In this document: positions 24,905 through 36,433 of the stretch, one piece after another
Layout: every line of letters starts with the position of its first letter
Numbering within the stretch: the stretch's first letter is position 1
Origin: Linnemannia schmuckeri
Lineage: Eukaryota > Mortierellomycota > Mortierellomycetes > Mortierellales > Mortierellaceae
Direction: 5' to 3'
DNA length: 64,000 nucleotides
Assembly (NCBI GenBank): GCA_029449235.1
Contig: JANATG010000006.1
Span: forward strand, 248,001 to 312,000
Notes under the pieces: generated by a model
Told to the model about the DNA's origin: nothing
Database searches by the model: none
The model's input: the letters and a program-made list of their open reading frames with translations, nothing else
Translations under genes and position numbers: made by a program

Positions 24905-26307
24905 TCACCGACGACAATAAACAGTTTGCTGCTTCTTGCCGTTGGTCTCGCTCTCATCATCCTCTTCTGACGGCGATGACACCCGATCTTCTCTCACACT
25001 AACCTCGGCAAGATCACGCACAACTTCAATAAAATCATCCACAGCCTCCCGACTGATCTGCCAATGCAACACAAGTCGCACCTGCGTCTGACTCTCTGCT
25101 GCATCCTCATTCCCAATCCGGATCCCCTTCCCCTTCAACTTTTGACTCAAATCCCTCAACAGCATCCCCGATCCCGCCAAATCCAAAAACACCATATTAC
25201 TCTCAACTGGTTGATAAATCGACGCTCCTCGACCTTCTCTCTCAATCCCTTCCGCAAGATACTTTGCCAGCCTATGAGTCTCCTTCATCGTTGGCCACAC
25301 ATTATCAATACACCAATGTGCCGCCGCTGCCAATCCACCAGCCTGTCTCCACCCACCTCCAAACATCTTTCGGAAATGTCTGGCTTTCTTGATCAACCCT
25401 CTATTGCCTATAAGAACACTCCCAATGGGTGCACCGATCCCCTTGGAGACACAGAGCGAGACACTGTCAAACTCCTGGGTATAGTCCTTCAAGTCACATC
25501 CAGCCGCAACAGCCGCATTCCATATCCGAGCTCCATCCAGATGCAATCGGACCTTGTTCTCGTTCGCAAACCGACGGATCGCCTGGACTTCCTGCAGCGG
25601 CATCACAGTCCCGTCTAACGTGTTCTCCAATGAGATCAGTCGTGTTGGAGCCATATGAACGTCGCCATCGTCGACTACAAACTCGCGTTCCAAATCCTGA
25701 ACGGTGATATGATGACCCTTGTTGGCGATTGCTTGGACAGGATAGACGGTTGTCTGGGAGTGAGCTGCGAGTCCTCCGGCCTCGTATCGGTAGACATGTG
25801 AGCGGCGATCGCAAAGGATAGACGCTGGTGGGGTCAAAAGCGAGGCTCTGAAGGCCAATTGGTTGGTCATGGTTCCCGATGCGCAAAAGAGTCCTGCCTC
25901 GTGTCCTGTCAATTGCGCGACATGGTGTTCTAAAGATCGGACGGAATCGTCTTCCTCGTAGACGTCGTCTCCTCTTGAGGCACTCAGCATCACCTCCTTG
26001 ATCATTTCATCCGTCGGCTTTGTCACTGTATTTCGTATTAGCAATAAAAAAAGATATTAGTATATGCTTAAGTAAAAGTTCCAGTGCATGAATGATATTC
26101 AAAATTGTACATTGATCCGGGAGAATAATTATGCTTACGAGTGTCGCTTCGAAAGTCAGCGACGATCCGATGGTGCAGAGCAGGAAGAGTAGAGAATGTC
26201 GCGAGTAATGAGCGCGCAGTTGCAACAATAGCTCTGTTGGTGAGAAGGGCGCGAGTTGAGACAAGGCGTTGTCCTCTGAAGGCCCATGGTTGGATGAGAG
26301 TCGACAT
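24905..26307 (-). CDS. GLY1: Threonine aldolase (PLP-dependent, GLY1 type)
   Basis: Two exons (26307-26139, 26025-24905) give 429 aa. The enzyme cleaves threonine or allo-threonine to glycine and acetaldehyde. The sequence has ADFRSDT at the start of the fold, RGDDVYEEDDSV, the HLDGARIWNA motif (Asp220, PLP nitrogen contact) and the Schiff-base lysine in CVSKGIGAPIGS (about Lys251). About 48 residues precede the fold; they are rich in Arg, Ala and Ser with no acids, so a mitochondrial presequence is likely. The last ~25 residues are an acidic then basic tail with no known role. The chosen start is the first ATG that gives this presequence. An upstream in-frame ATG at 26559 would add 84 residues of low-complexity sequence and is less likely. 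Confidence 0.93.
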
Positions 26308-27744
26308 GGTCTTGTTTGGAGATGCAGAGGAGGAAAGTAGACTGGAAGGAGTGCAAAAAAAAAAGACGTTGGAGGAAAGGGATGCGGGATCAGTAGCCAA
26401 TAAGCGCCCGTTTTGGCGTGACCAGTCACATGAGTAGTCACATGGATTCATTGGAAGGCGTGGAAAAGAAAGAAAAAAAAGGAAGGGTTTGTTTGATGCT
26501 TGTCGACAATCATGCAATTGATACGTAGGAAGACTCTTGTCTGGTTTCGCTTGTTGCAATTGTGCGAAAAAATACTGGCAACCGTTGACACAATAGGAAA
26601 AGAAGCGAAGTCATAAAACAAAGACAGAAAGAAAAAGAAAAAAAAGCAGTAAGCCCAGATCTAAAGGATGACAGGAAAAAAAAAGACCCCTTTTTTCTCG
26701 TCTCCAGATTGACCCCCCTGTTACCATTAACAACAACAACAACAAGACAACAAGAGAGAGAGGTAAGCAACCACGAAACAACAACAAATGTCACCAGTAT
26801 CCTCGAGAACAGTAGGGAGGTGTGTGTGTACGGATGATGCGAGCGAAAAAGAAGAGACAAGAAATAGCTTGTTGCAAGAAATATATAGAAAAGAGAGCAT
26901 CATGTCTCTACAATGACATGGGATCGGACCAGCAGTGAGCAAGAGTAAGCACAGGCAAGAAGGGCAAATGACCAATCCATTTCGCCACAGGGCCCAATAA
27001 AAAGAAAAAGACGCCATTTTCTTCTCTTTTCTCTCTCTGCCCTTTTCCTTTCTTCCACTTCTCCCTCCTCGCCGTCCTTCACTCATCACTCTCACTACCA
27101 CCCATCGCCCCATCAACACATACACACACACACACACTCCCCACTCTACTCTCACTCATACACATCACGCTCTCCCTCTCTTTTCTTCTGACACATTCAT
27201 TACTCATTCTCATTGTGTCCGTGCTTCTTTTTTTTGGTCTCTGTCTTACATACAAAGGAAATAATAAGGTAAAGTACTCTTGTTGTTTATTCACACTCTG
27301 AGGATGAGGGGAGGGAGGAAAGACTGAGCCAAGTCAGTATGTACAAAAGGAGAGTGCCAAGAGAATGTGAACGGTCATCCCATCGATCGCATTGTCCAGT
27401 GGCTAGTTAGGATGCTGAGCACTTATCCATAGTATTATGCTTCTCTAGGCCCATGCTCAAAAAGTCAATGCTGATATATATGAGCCATAAGTTGCTGACT
27501 ATGCCTTGACGTCCATTACTTATCCTACCCTGTAATAGGCTCTTCTTACCATTGGTCGCTTTTGCTCTTTTTTCCTTTTCTGTGTCTTTTTTAAGTCGCC
27601 ACTTTTCCACCAGTCAGGCTTTTCTTTTTCTTACCTTCGCCCCACCACTCCCTTTTCCCTCTTCAACCTCCTTCTTCTCCTTCTTCCACCTGAGACGGCG
27701 AGCAATCACTCTCACACTCACACTTCCAAACTATTCTGCGCAGC
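26308..27744. promoter_or_regulatory. Divergent upstream region between GLY1 and SIP5-like genes
   Basis: These 1.4 kb lie between two divergent starts and contain both promoters. The plus strand is pyrimidine-rich from about 27010 to 27240 and again from 27590 to 27740. A CA repeat lies at about 27119-27138. The 19-mer at 27451-27469 matches 10129-10147. I see no gene. Confidence 0.45.
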
Positions 27745-30337
27745 ATGGGGAACACAACGACAAAGGAAAAGACAGACCATGTCGACGGAGGAACCCTTCT
27801 CCCAAACGGAATCTACTCGGGCCCACAGGACTATGACTTCCGGATCGTCCAGCGACTCATCCACCAACGCAGACTTGCTCCCTTTTATAAAGGACTGGAA
27901 GACTGGGACGACAACGAGGATGCTCTCGAAGTACGTGCTGCCGCTGCCGCTGCCTCTGGTGGCTCTTCTGCTTCTGCTTCAACCCACCAACAACAACAAC
28001 AACAATCGGCCCGCGGCGCACATGCTCATTCCCACTCACACTCCACGTCGTCGCATGGACATACCCGAGGCAACAGCTCTAGTCATAACAACAGCCAGGG
28101 CTATGCTGAAAGGTCGATGGTAGCAGACCCGGAGCGTGAAATGAAGCGGCTGTACCAGGGCGCAATCGAGTGTCCCATCTGCTTCTTGGTAAGCTTTTGT
28201 CCCTTTTTTTGCCCTATTACTTGCTGTTGCTGGTTGCGGTTGGAAGAAGCTATAGACTCTTGTCTGTTTTTGCCTAGCCCTGGCCGCCGCTTGCATATGT
28301 TATTTTGGATCGATAAGTGAGACAGGACTGACTAGGAGCGACAACAGCAATCACGTCAACAACCACAAGAACAGCAGCAACGACGTGAAATGGAGTGGAC
28401 AACGGCGACAAGTAAAGCGAAGCAAGCAACGATACTTGAAGAGGAGCGAACAACGACCCCTTCGGCAACCTCCTTTTCTACTCTTACTCCTCTTACTCAG
28501 TGGTGTGTCCACTCCACTTTACTTTTGCGAACGACAAGTGGAGGAACAATTTTTTTTTCTACTCTTTCTCTGTTGTTCTGCCCACCCCACTCCACGCCCA
28601 AAGAAAACGAGGGGTTCTTTTTTTTTTTTTGTCGCCGTTGTTGTTGTTTGTTGAGAGCACAATGACCTCAGCCTGGGCGCCAATACAGCCAACCAACGAA
28701 CTAAACCAGCCATTCAAACAAAAAGGGGAGCAACACCCATGCTCACAACGGCGGTGCCTGAACCTGCCATAATCATGACACCACTATTTTTCTACTCCAT
28801 ACTAATCATTGGGATGGTACTTGACTTCTTTTGGGATGAGAATAGTACTACCCTCGTAATATCAACCGGACACGGTGTTGCGACAAGCCCATGTGCACTG
28901 AGTGCTTCGTACAACTCAAGCGCCTGGAGAGCGCACCCACGGAATCGCCCGCCTGTCCCTACTGTGTAGAGCCACATTTCGGCGTCATTTATTCCCCGGC
29001 CCTTTTGCCGAGCGGTCTTCCGGGGTCACCTATTCCAGGGCACATGGTAAAATATATTCTTCCCTTTCCCCCTTTTGTTAGCTTTGGACGAGTGGATTAG
29101 CCCCTTTGTCTCGTTTGACCGACCAACCTACCCATCAACAGATCATCATCCAATGTGTCATTAACCGATATATCATCCATTTTGATTAGACTGCCACGAC
29201 AATGACCGGCTCGCCATCAAGCAGTTCACTGGACAGGGGTGTGGATGCTCAAAGCCCTTCATCCCCTTCTACTCGCCGACGAAGCACTAGCCACAAGAGC
29301 CCAGAAGTAGTCGCCGCAGGTATGCACTTAATAACAAAAAACAAGCCAGGGAACTCTCTAGGGTCGGTGCGTCGCATGCTCACCCGTGGAGACTGTTGGT
29401 CTACTTTTTTTGGGACGATATATTTTTATTCTTGCTGACCTAAAACAATAGGTCATACACGCACCTTGCGCTCAGTTGTTGTTACTATCGTTACTCACTC
29501 CTATTCTCTCATGAAATGATAGACGATTTGCGCCCTGATTGGAATCGCAGGATTTTAGCAGCAGCTCAGCGCCAGCCTGGATCAAGACGGGCGTCAACAT
29601 CATCATCAGTGTCGAATTCGACGTTTGCGCTGGGCAGACGATTGGCGGTGGGACGGCAGGGAACGAGCTCTCGGCGGTCTAATTCGACGGCGGCGGCACA
29701 GGACTACAATGGGTATTTGTCGGCCATGCGTCACATGGGCACAGACCTGGAGGAGCTGATGATTATGGAGGCTATGCGACAGAGTCTTCAGGATGAAGAG
29801 GAGCGTCTGGCGCGTGAGGCTGCTGCAGCCGCTGCCGGTGGTGGTGGTTCGAATCCCACTGCTGGTCAGACTGGTGAGGGAAATGCTACAGGATCATCAT
29901 CGCCGTCTTCGTCTACCCAGCAGAATCACGGTCATAGCGGTCAAGGAGCACGGGGGACAGCACGTATGGGAGGGTCAACAGCATCACCGGCGACAGGACA
30001 TTCTCGATCGTCGACGCAATCGAACACTGTTCATGGTGGATCAACACCAGTTCCGGCATTGGCGCTCAGCCGGAGTGACAATGGCAGTTTGGAGAGTTTG
30101 AGTGATGACCGTGGTGTTCGACATGCTGATGATGATTCGGACAGTGACCAGGAGGATTCACCGGCGTTATTGGATAACCGTGCGATCCGGTATGCTCAAG
30201 TCAACCTTGGCACAGGTCGTACCGCTACTTCTGGAGCTGCTAACGGTAGTGGTAGTGTTCGTGAGGGGTCCGATCTTCCCAAGCATCATCGCCAAACCGA
30301 GGGACCTGGATCACGCAACGCACCCGAGGCTGTTTGA
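27745..30337 (+). CDS. SIP5: Sip5-like zinc finger protein
   Basis: Four exons (27745-28188, 28846-29046, 29190-29319, 29523-30337) give 529 aa. The N-terminus begins MGN, a possible N-myristoylation site, and has the PNGIYSGPQDYD segment. Gln/His/Ser-rich sequence follows. The zinc-binding core is ECPICFL (about 143-149), then across intron 1 YYPRNINRTRCC, CTECFVQLKR and CPYCVEPHFGVIY. This is the conserved RING-like core of yeast Sip5, a protein found through its interaction with Snf1 kinase and Reg1/Glc7 phosphatase. The C-terminal half has DDLRPDWN and an LEELMIMEAMRQSLQDEE helix that resembles a UIM, then disordered Ser/Gly-rich sequence. A ubiquitin-linked role is inference. Intron 1 is unusually long (657 nt). 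Confidence 0.88.
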
Positions 30338-30762
30338 AGAGGAGTGCTTTCTGTATTTTTTATGAAGGCGGGAAGGAGGGACTTTGTGTGTAGTTTTGCT
30401 TCGGGCCTTTTGTTTTTCCCTCTTACAACCTCGACATTCTCTTGCATCATCAGTGCGAGCATTCCTCACACTCGCTCGCTCAGCGCGGGACTCGTTATCG
30501 CATCCTCGCCCGTACTATATTATCTTTCCATCCTCATTCGAAAGACAGTTGAGAAATAAAAAAAAAAAGACATGAACAACAAGCAATTTTTTATTCGACG
30601 AACCATCGAAAAGTACCAAAAGAACATCAAAGAAAAATGGCATGGTTTGAGAGACTTGAAGTATTAAAGTTTGAGGTATATTTTACAATAGTGAAAAGTC
30701 TAGGAAAATGCTAAATTGGTCCTTGTATACCAGCTCGCTCATGCTTTTTTTTTTTTTTTTGT
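30338..30762. other. Convergent spacer
   Basis: This holds the 3' UTRs of the Sip5-like gene and the thioesterase gene. A T run lies at about 30746-30760, next to the thioesterase stop codon. No coding signal is visible. Confidence 0.55.
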
Positions 30763-31866
30763 TTAAACCTGAGCAGCAGCAGCACCGTTAGAAGAAGCAC
30801 CATTAGCGGCGTGCTTATCTTGGGTCAACTGCTCAGTGATCTGACTGACTGGAACGCGGGGCGCGATAAACAACGCCGTCGCATCAGCCAACAAAGTACC
30901 CGAGACTGTCTTGAGAGTGGCCTTGACGAATGCCTTTCTACCCTCGACAGAGGTGACTTCTGAATGTGCGATGAGGAACTGGTCCGCGATGCAGGGGTGG
31001 CGGTAGTTGATGTTGAGGTTTGCGGTGAAGCCTGTCTTTCCTGGGAGGTTTGGGATTGCCTATTAATGGGTGAGGGGAGAAGGTTGAGGAAAGAAAAGAA
31101 AATTAGTTTTCTGTGGTTGTAGGAGGGTGTGTGGGTGGGTGGGCAATTGGGCGTAACGGATGAGGACGAAAAAAGGCAAGGGGAAGGGACAAGGAGAAGG
31201 AGCGTGGGATGATTGGTACGAAATCTCTACTTACAGTCATTGCGGTGATTTCACTATTAAAGAGCACCATAAAGTAAAAAAAGAAAAGAAAAGAAAAGTA
31301 ATCCGTATTAATAATTTCGATCTGCATCAATTGTCCGAACTCTCCCACCCTCTCCTCTCCTTCACAACCACTTTTTTAATTGCACAAACAAGAAGGAATT
31401 AAGGAACTTACTCAAGAAGGGTGGCAAGAAGGCCTCCATGGGTAATATTAGGATGTCCGCACATATCCGTGCCAACATGGAGAACCGACAGCACCTGCTG
31501 CTGATCTTTGCTCTGGAACAAAGCGGGCTTCACACCAAGCTTTCCGTCTCCACGAAGCGTACCAGCAGTAAGATGATGGATCCGGTAATCATCAGTGACG
31601 AGCGAGTATGCGGTCCGGCGGGTCCAGTTCTCGGGATCCTCTGCGTGCTTGATCACAATCTCCAGAGATTCCAACTCGGCTTGGAGGAGGAGTTCCTTTT
31701 CGGAGGCTGAGGGTGTAACGGGGCGAGAAGGGGTGGGGGAAGGGCTGTTGATGGCTTCGACGAGAGTTTTGATGGGCGCTGCAATCACTGCAGTAGGGGC
31801 TGCGACGGAGGGGAGGGTGATGGAAGAGTCTGACTCTGCGACGATGGCTGCGTTTGCTGCTGGCAT
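30763..31866 (-). CDS. Hotdog-fold acyl-CoA thioesterase-like protein
   Basis: Three exons (31866-31412, 31253-31235, 31059-30763) give 256 aa. The middle exon has just 19 nt and codes for the DEITAMT stretch. The joined sequence HPNITHGGLLATLLDEITA is the 4HBT/PaaI hotdog core: HGG plus an acidic residue in the central helix, as in THEM4-like and fungal thioesterase-family proteins. Then NLNINYRHPC and ADATALFIAPR complete the fold. The N-terminal ~60 residues are Ala/Pro/Ser-rich and not obviously a targeting peptide. It should hydrolyse acyl-CoA; chain length and pathway cannot be read here. The LLDE join across two introns supports the microexon, since skipping it breaks the frame. Confidence 0.87.
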
Positions 31867-33752
31867 GGTGATAGTTATGTTATAGGGTTGTTGTTTGTTT
31901 GTGTGTAGTTGTCCTTAAGCTCCTGTGCTTGCTTGTTTGTGTTTGTTACTGTGGTTGATCCTGGCTTGTAGTGTGTCCTTGCTGTGATAGCTTTGGGCTT
32001 GTGGGAGTTGTAGAGTGAAGAGTTGAGAGTTGAGAGAGTGGAGGCAAAAATATGTTGGAGAGAGAAGAAAGAAAAAGAAGAATATTAAGCAGATCCTTTT
32101 TATAGTGAACGGCGCATTCAAGATTCAGGAAGGAAGTGATCGGACGGACATGATCTGATTCGATACGTTTCTTTCTTCTTTCGTCAATGTTAATAGTCGA
32201 AAGGGAAAAGGGGCAACAGCAAAGATATCAAACATGACATGACCGCATTACTTGGGCACAGTGTTGGCAAAATTATTTTCCATTCGTGCTCCGCCCCTCG
32301 ATCAAACACAAGGGCTGGCGAAGGAGGGGAGAAAGGGCAGAGACAAAGAAACATTGCAGCACCTAGCTCAGTTCGAAGCAACTCAGCTCATATCTCTTGA
32401 CGGACTTGATCCAACCCCACGACTCAACCCACACTCGAGCAATCTCCAGGGTCAACAGGACCATAACGCACACTCCCCCCCTCTTCCCTCCCTCCGTCTC
32501 CTGGAGGTATGACACCCTTCTTTCGACATTCTTAATTTTATTCAATTTTTTGATTTTTCTTGGGGTACAGGACAGGTGTCGCCATCAATCATCTGTCAGA
32601 CGAAATAAAAACATTTTTCCAATTGCTTCATAATCTTTAATTTTTTTTTGGATTAACCGCCCGCCACACGCGAACCCTCTTTTTCTTCACCTTTTCCACC
32701 CATTCGTCCACCACAGCAACCCATTCCTTCGCTCCCATATTAAACACCTCCATATCTACCAGATCGTCACAGCTCCTCTCCCTTTCACTAGCCCACCCAA
32801 CGGCATAATTCCTTCGATCGACTCCGTGCGCTGGCTGTGGACTCTGAAAATTCCTTAACAGAATGATTAATTCTTTTTTCCCTAACCCTTGGCAATACAC
32901 ACGCCCCAGAATTTCGGATGAAAAACTTACCGAGAACTAATAATAATTGTTACCTTTGACGGAAGGAGTATTTTTTTCATTGAATGATAATCGATATAAA
33001 CGTTTGCGTTCACACTTTTCCTTTTTCGACATCATTCTTGCTTACTTTTTGACTCTTTGTTTTACTTTTTTCGTCTAACCTTTGTACACATACACACCCA
33101 ATCACACAGTGTACGTCGATGAGTAGACGGATAGATAAAAAGAGGTACAAACCAAAAACCTAGTGAAAGTGTGCCGTCATTTTTTTTTATCTCTTTTTGA
33201 TCTCGTAATTCTTCATAGTGCCAAGGTTCTAGTTAAATGGCGGGTTAAATGGCAAGACATCTCCTTCTGTTTTGTTGTGTTGTTGATCCATGCTTGTGGC
33301 ACCCCATTGGCACACACACACACATATACACACACACAGCAGAAAAGAAGCAGGAAAAAAGCATAAAAAAAACAAACATCATAACATGCTTCTCTACTTG
33401 TGAGCAAAAATAAATAAACATGCACATGCAAAATAGCCACAACCAAATCGACAAGTCTCAATTTGCAATGCTTCAAGATCAATTCATCCTTTTTTAATTA
33501 CAAGAAGAAAAGAGCTAGCTACTCCTTCCTCCTCCTCCAAGTTGCAACCAGGCAATACGAAATGAAGAAAAAAAAGAGGAAGAAAAAACACGATAGCGCG
33601 CATACTACAAAAGGGTAAAAGCAGTCAACGAAAAAAGGGAACAGGAGAAGAAAATAGAAGACAGGGGACACACGCGCCACAGGGACACGCACACATATGC
33701 ATGCAACCCCTATACATCGTGGTCGTAAAGAGGAATAACCTACGAGGACATC
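31867..33752. other. Intergenic region with a possible isolated exon
   Basis: The left part is the promoter of the thioesterase gene. The right part is the 3' flank of the PP2C gene, with CA repeats at 33309-33338. No complete gene is visible. A protein-like minus-strand frame at 32637-32866 is listed separately. Confidence 0.5.
32637..32866 (-). pseudogene. Possible terminal exon or gene remnant, unidentified
   Basis: A minus-strand frame preceded by a good acceptor (TTTTCAG) codes for about 75 residues of normal composition, with NYAVGWASERERSCDD and EVFNMGAKEWVAVVDEW, and ends in a basic tail and TAA. It lacks an ATG at its upstream end, and I find no convincing upstream exon. It could be the last exon of an undetected gene, a decayed gene or chance. 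No family is recognised. Confidence 0.22.
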
Positions 33753-36433
33753 TCACACGTTTAGCCTTACAACCATGACGCTGATATTATCCGTGCTAAA
33801 TTTTTGAAGCGCATGCTCCAACAAGAGCTGACTGGCCTTGGTCGGACAGACAACCTCCTTGACCAATTCTACAGCCTCTTGATCACTGCACACATCCCAC
33901 AACTAGTACCAAAAAATAGGGAGAGATGTCAAATAGCTTTGATTAGCATCTCTTTCAAAATCATCATTATTGGCTGACTGCGCTGTCCCCATTCTCTCAT
34001 TATCATTCCTCGTGGCGTGTTGTAGGTCTGGGCGTGTGTGGAGGGGTAAATTAATAATTAATAAAAGGCAAAGGAAGGGGGAAAACTTACTCCGTCACAG
34101 GCGAGAATGAGATATGGGTTGTCGACACCAATCTCTGTCCTGGTCGTATAAGGCGCACCAATAATAAACTCTTTCATCGAACTGTCCCCCAATGCCCGCG
34201 TAACAGCCAACACTCCTATGTGGCAAAACCAGCCAGAGTTAGATTAAATTGGGTGTTAGTACAGCCACGGGTATTTTCACGCTTGGTTCAATTGTGAAGG
34301 CACGAGAAATCCAAGAAAAAGAATAAAAATGGTACCGTTGACGCGGTTGTTCATAACAAAACCGCCGACGTCCAAGATCCGCTGTGCTTCTGTATGGTCG
34401 CTTCCCTTGTGATCATACGAAAGACGGACTGCGCGATTCTTATGGCTCAATACTGCTCTTGCATCGCCTACATTTCCCGTGTAAAGAACGCGCTATTTTT
34501 TTTACGAAAAAAAGAGGAAAGGATAATATGTTAGCTGACAGAGCTACACAAATGAAAGGAGGAAAAAGTTCAGCGGGAAAACTGTCGACCCATCGTCAAG
34601 AAAGAGCCAAAAATAACAAAAAATAACGCGCACGAAAAATAAGAAAGACAGAAAGCGTCCGTCTTGTTTGTACTGGTTCCTCTCAGAACCTCAGTTCAAA
34701 GTCTCAGCGTGTGCCTAAAATTACCTTATTGTCCTCCTTCCTGATGTAAGCCATGATGGCAGTGCAACCACTCGATCGCCCCTGCTGAAGAGCCTCAGCC
34801 AATTGTCGATCCACTTCCAAAAATGCCTCGTTCACCAATTCCTGGAAATCCACGCCTGCCTGCTCTGATTTTTCTTCCAGAATACGACCAAACACCTAAC
34901 ATTGAGAAGAGAGGAAAAAGGACAAAGAGAGACGAGGCAATAAGTATTTTCCATTGAGACCAGAAAGCAAGCCAAAAACGATACGCGCGTCTTTTCCCTA
35001 TTGTTCCAATAGCGAGCGCGATCTTACCTCGTGAAAGTGTTGACCACACCAGTCGGCAGCAGCCTTTCCTGCGTGTCCGTCAAAGATAGCAAAGAAGCCA
35101 TGACCAGTAATGCCCTCGTAGTTGTAGATAAAGGCGTGTGTATCCTACAATGAGTTCAAATGACGGGGCGATAGCAAAAACAAAGAAAAGAACTCGGGGT
35201 GAGCTATAAATATCCTCTAGTAAAAAGTATGTAATCTTCTGACGGGAAAGAATGAGGGGAGGGAAAGACAGACAAGTGAGGGGGGCAACGAGGAATCAGG
35301 TCAACCGACTATGGGCACAGTCATAGTTTGGTAAGACGGTCGGGTAGGGGTTCATACTGGGTCATACAGACAACCAATCCGTCTGCTGTCTATCACCCAG
35401 TCCATCCCATGGTCTGTGGTCTGGATGGTGTGAAGGACAAGGACTGAGAACAAAAAGAAACGAAAGCTCAACTCCACAGGGGGAAGAGGCAATACAAAAC
35501 ATGCTCCATCGTCCACTCCATTGTCCAATGAAGCATCCTCTATGGCTTACTGTCCTTCTGAGATCTGGTATCTTCATGGAGAACTTCCCTCCTCACCCTA
35601 TCTATTGGTGTCCTTGTAATACTCCTATCACCGTCGTCTTCGTGTTGCCTCCAATACACTCCTCAGATCTGGTATTCTTGTGATATTCTCCTTTGTGGTG
35701 TTCCTATTACTATCCCCTTTGCCATTGCCCCACCTACCCGCCCTCCTTTCATCCTGTCTTGTTGTTTCGTAATATAGCCCAGAATAAAAAACGTAAAAAG
35801 CTAGTTGCTTATACAAGCAAAAGAGCCAATCAGTCAGTCAGTCTGTTCGTCAGACAACCAGTGAGTTTAGACGCTTACCTCCATGGTTCTCCTGCACCGC
35901 TTGTTTCTGTCTTCAGCAACACCAACAACAAACTCATACTCATCCATGTCCTTGAGCACGCACTGGAGGTCGTCGTCAGCAGAGCCCGAAGAAGACTCGG
36001 CCTCGATCAGACTATGAGAAGTCGAACCCTCAATCGAACTGGTGTCGTCAGGACTGTCACACTTTTCGATGCCTGAGCTTGTAATGGAGGTTGCCAAACC
36101 GGCATCATGGCGTTCGGCCCCAGAGCTGAGCCGGTGACGTGCCACTGCAGCTGCTCCTAGTCCTGTTCCTCCTGTTGCTTCCCCTGTTGCTGTTGGTTGA
36201 GTTGTAGAGGTATGAGCGTTGTGGTGGTGGTGACTATGGTGGCTGTTGTGGTGGTGGTGGTGGTGGTGATGGTGGTGGTGTTGCGGTTGCTGGTTGAGCT
36301 GTGAGTTCGTGGAGTGGCCATGCGTGCTTGCATTGTTATGGGCGTGAGTGTGGGTGTGAGTGTGTGGCTCTGCGGTGGCCAAGGGTTGGGCGGTGGATGT
36401 GTCCCTGCCAACTTCGTTGCTCCGACGGGTCAT
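33753..36433 (-). CDS. Protein phosphatase 2C, Ptc1-like, with His-rich N-terminus
   Basis: Six exons (36433-35879, 35144-35028, 34895-34725, 34492-34336, 34215-34091, 33902-33753) give 424 aa. The PP2C fold starts near residue 165 (VVGVAEDRNKRCRRTMED). It contains FAIFDGHAGKAAADWC (metal site), SGCTAIMAYIR, LYTGNVGDARAVL, GVLAVTRALGD, LILACDGLWDV and DNISVMVV, with all metal-binding aspartates visible. DGHAG instead of DGHGG is as in yeast Ptc1, which dephosphorylates Hog1 and other stress MAPKs. The first ~100 residues are His-rich: alternating HT, then 11 consecutive His and more clusters. This extension is not part of the family fold. The gene diverges from RPO41. The ATG follows directly on an A21 run in the sense strand. 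Intron 1 is long (734 nt). Confidence 0.93.

Noticed and set aside
26308..26559. Upstream ATG extending threonine aldolase by 84 residues
   Set aside because: The extension is Phe/Leu/Ser-rich low-complexity sequence in the promoter region. The downstream ATG gives a normal presequence.
28385..28665. Open frames within the first Sip5-like intron
   Set aside because: Splicing from 28188 to 28846 restores the conserved zinc-binding core exactly. The inner frames are low complexity.
29846..29856. tRNA B-box-like sequence GGTTCGAATCC
   Set aside because: It lies inside the Sip5-like coding exon, with no A box or acceptor stem at the right distance.
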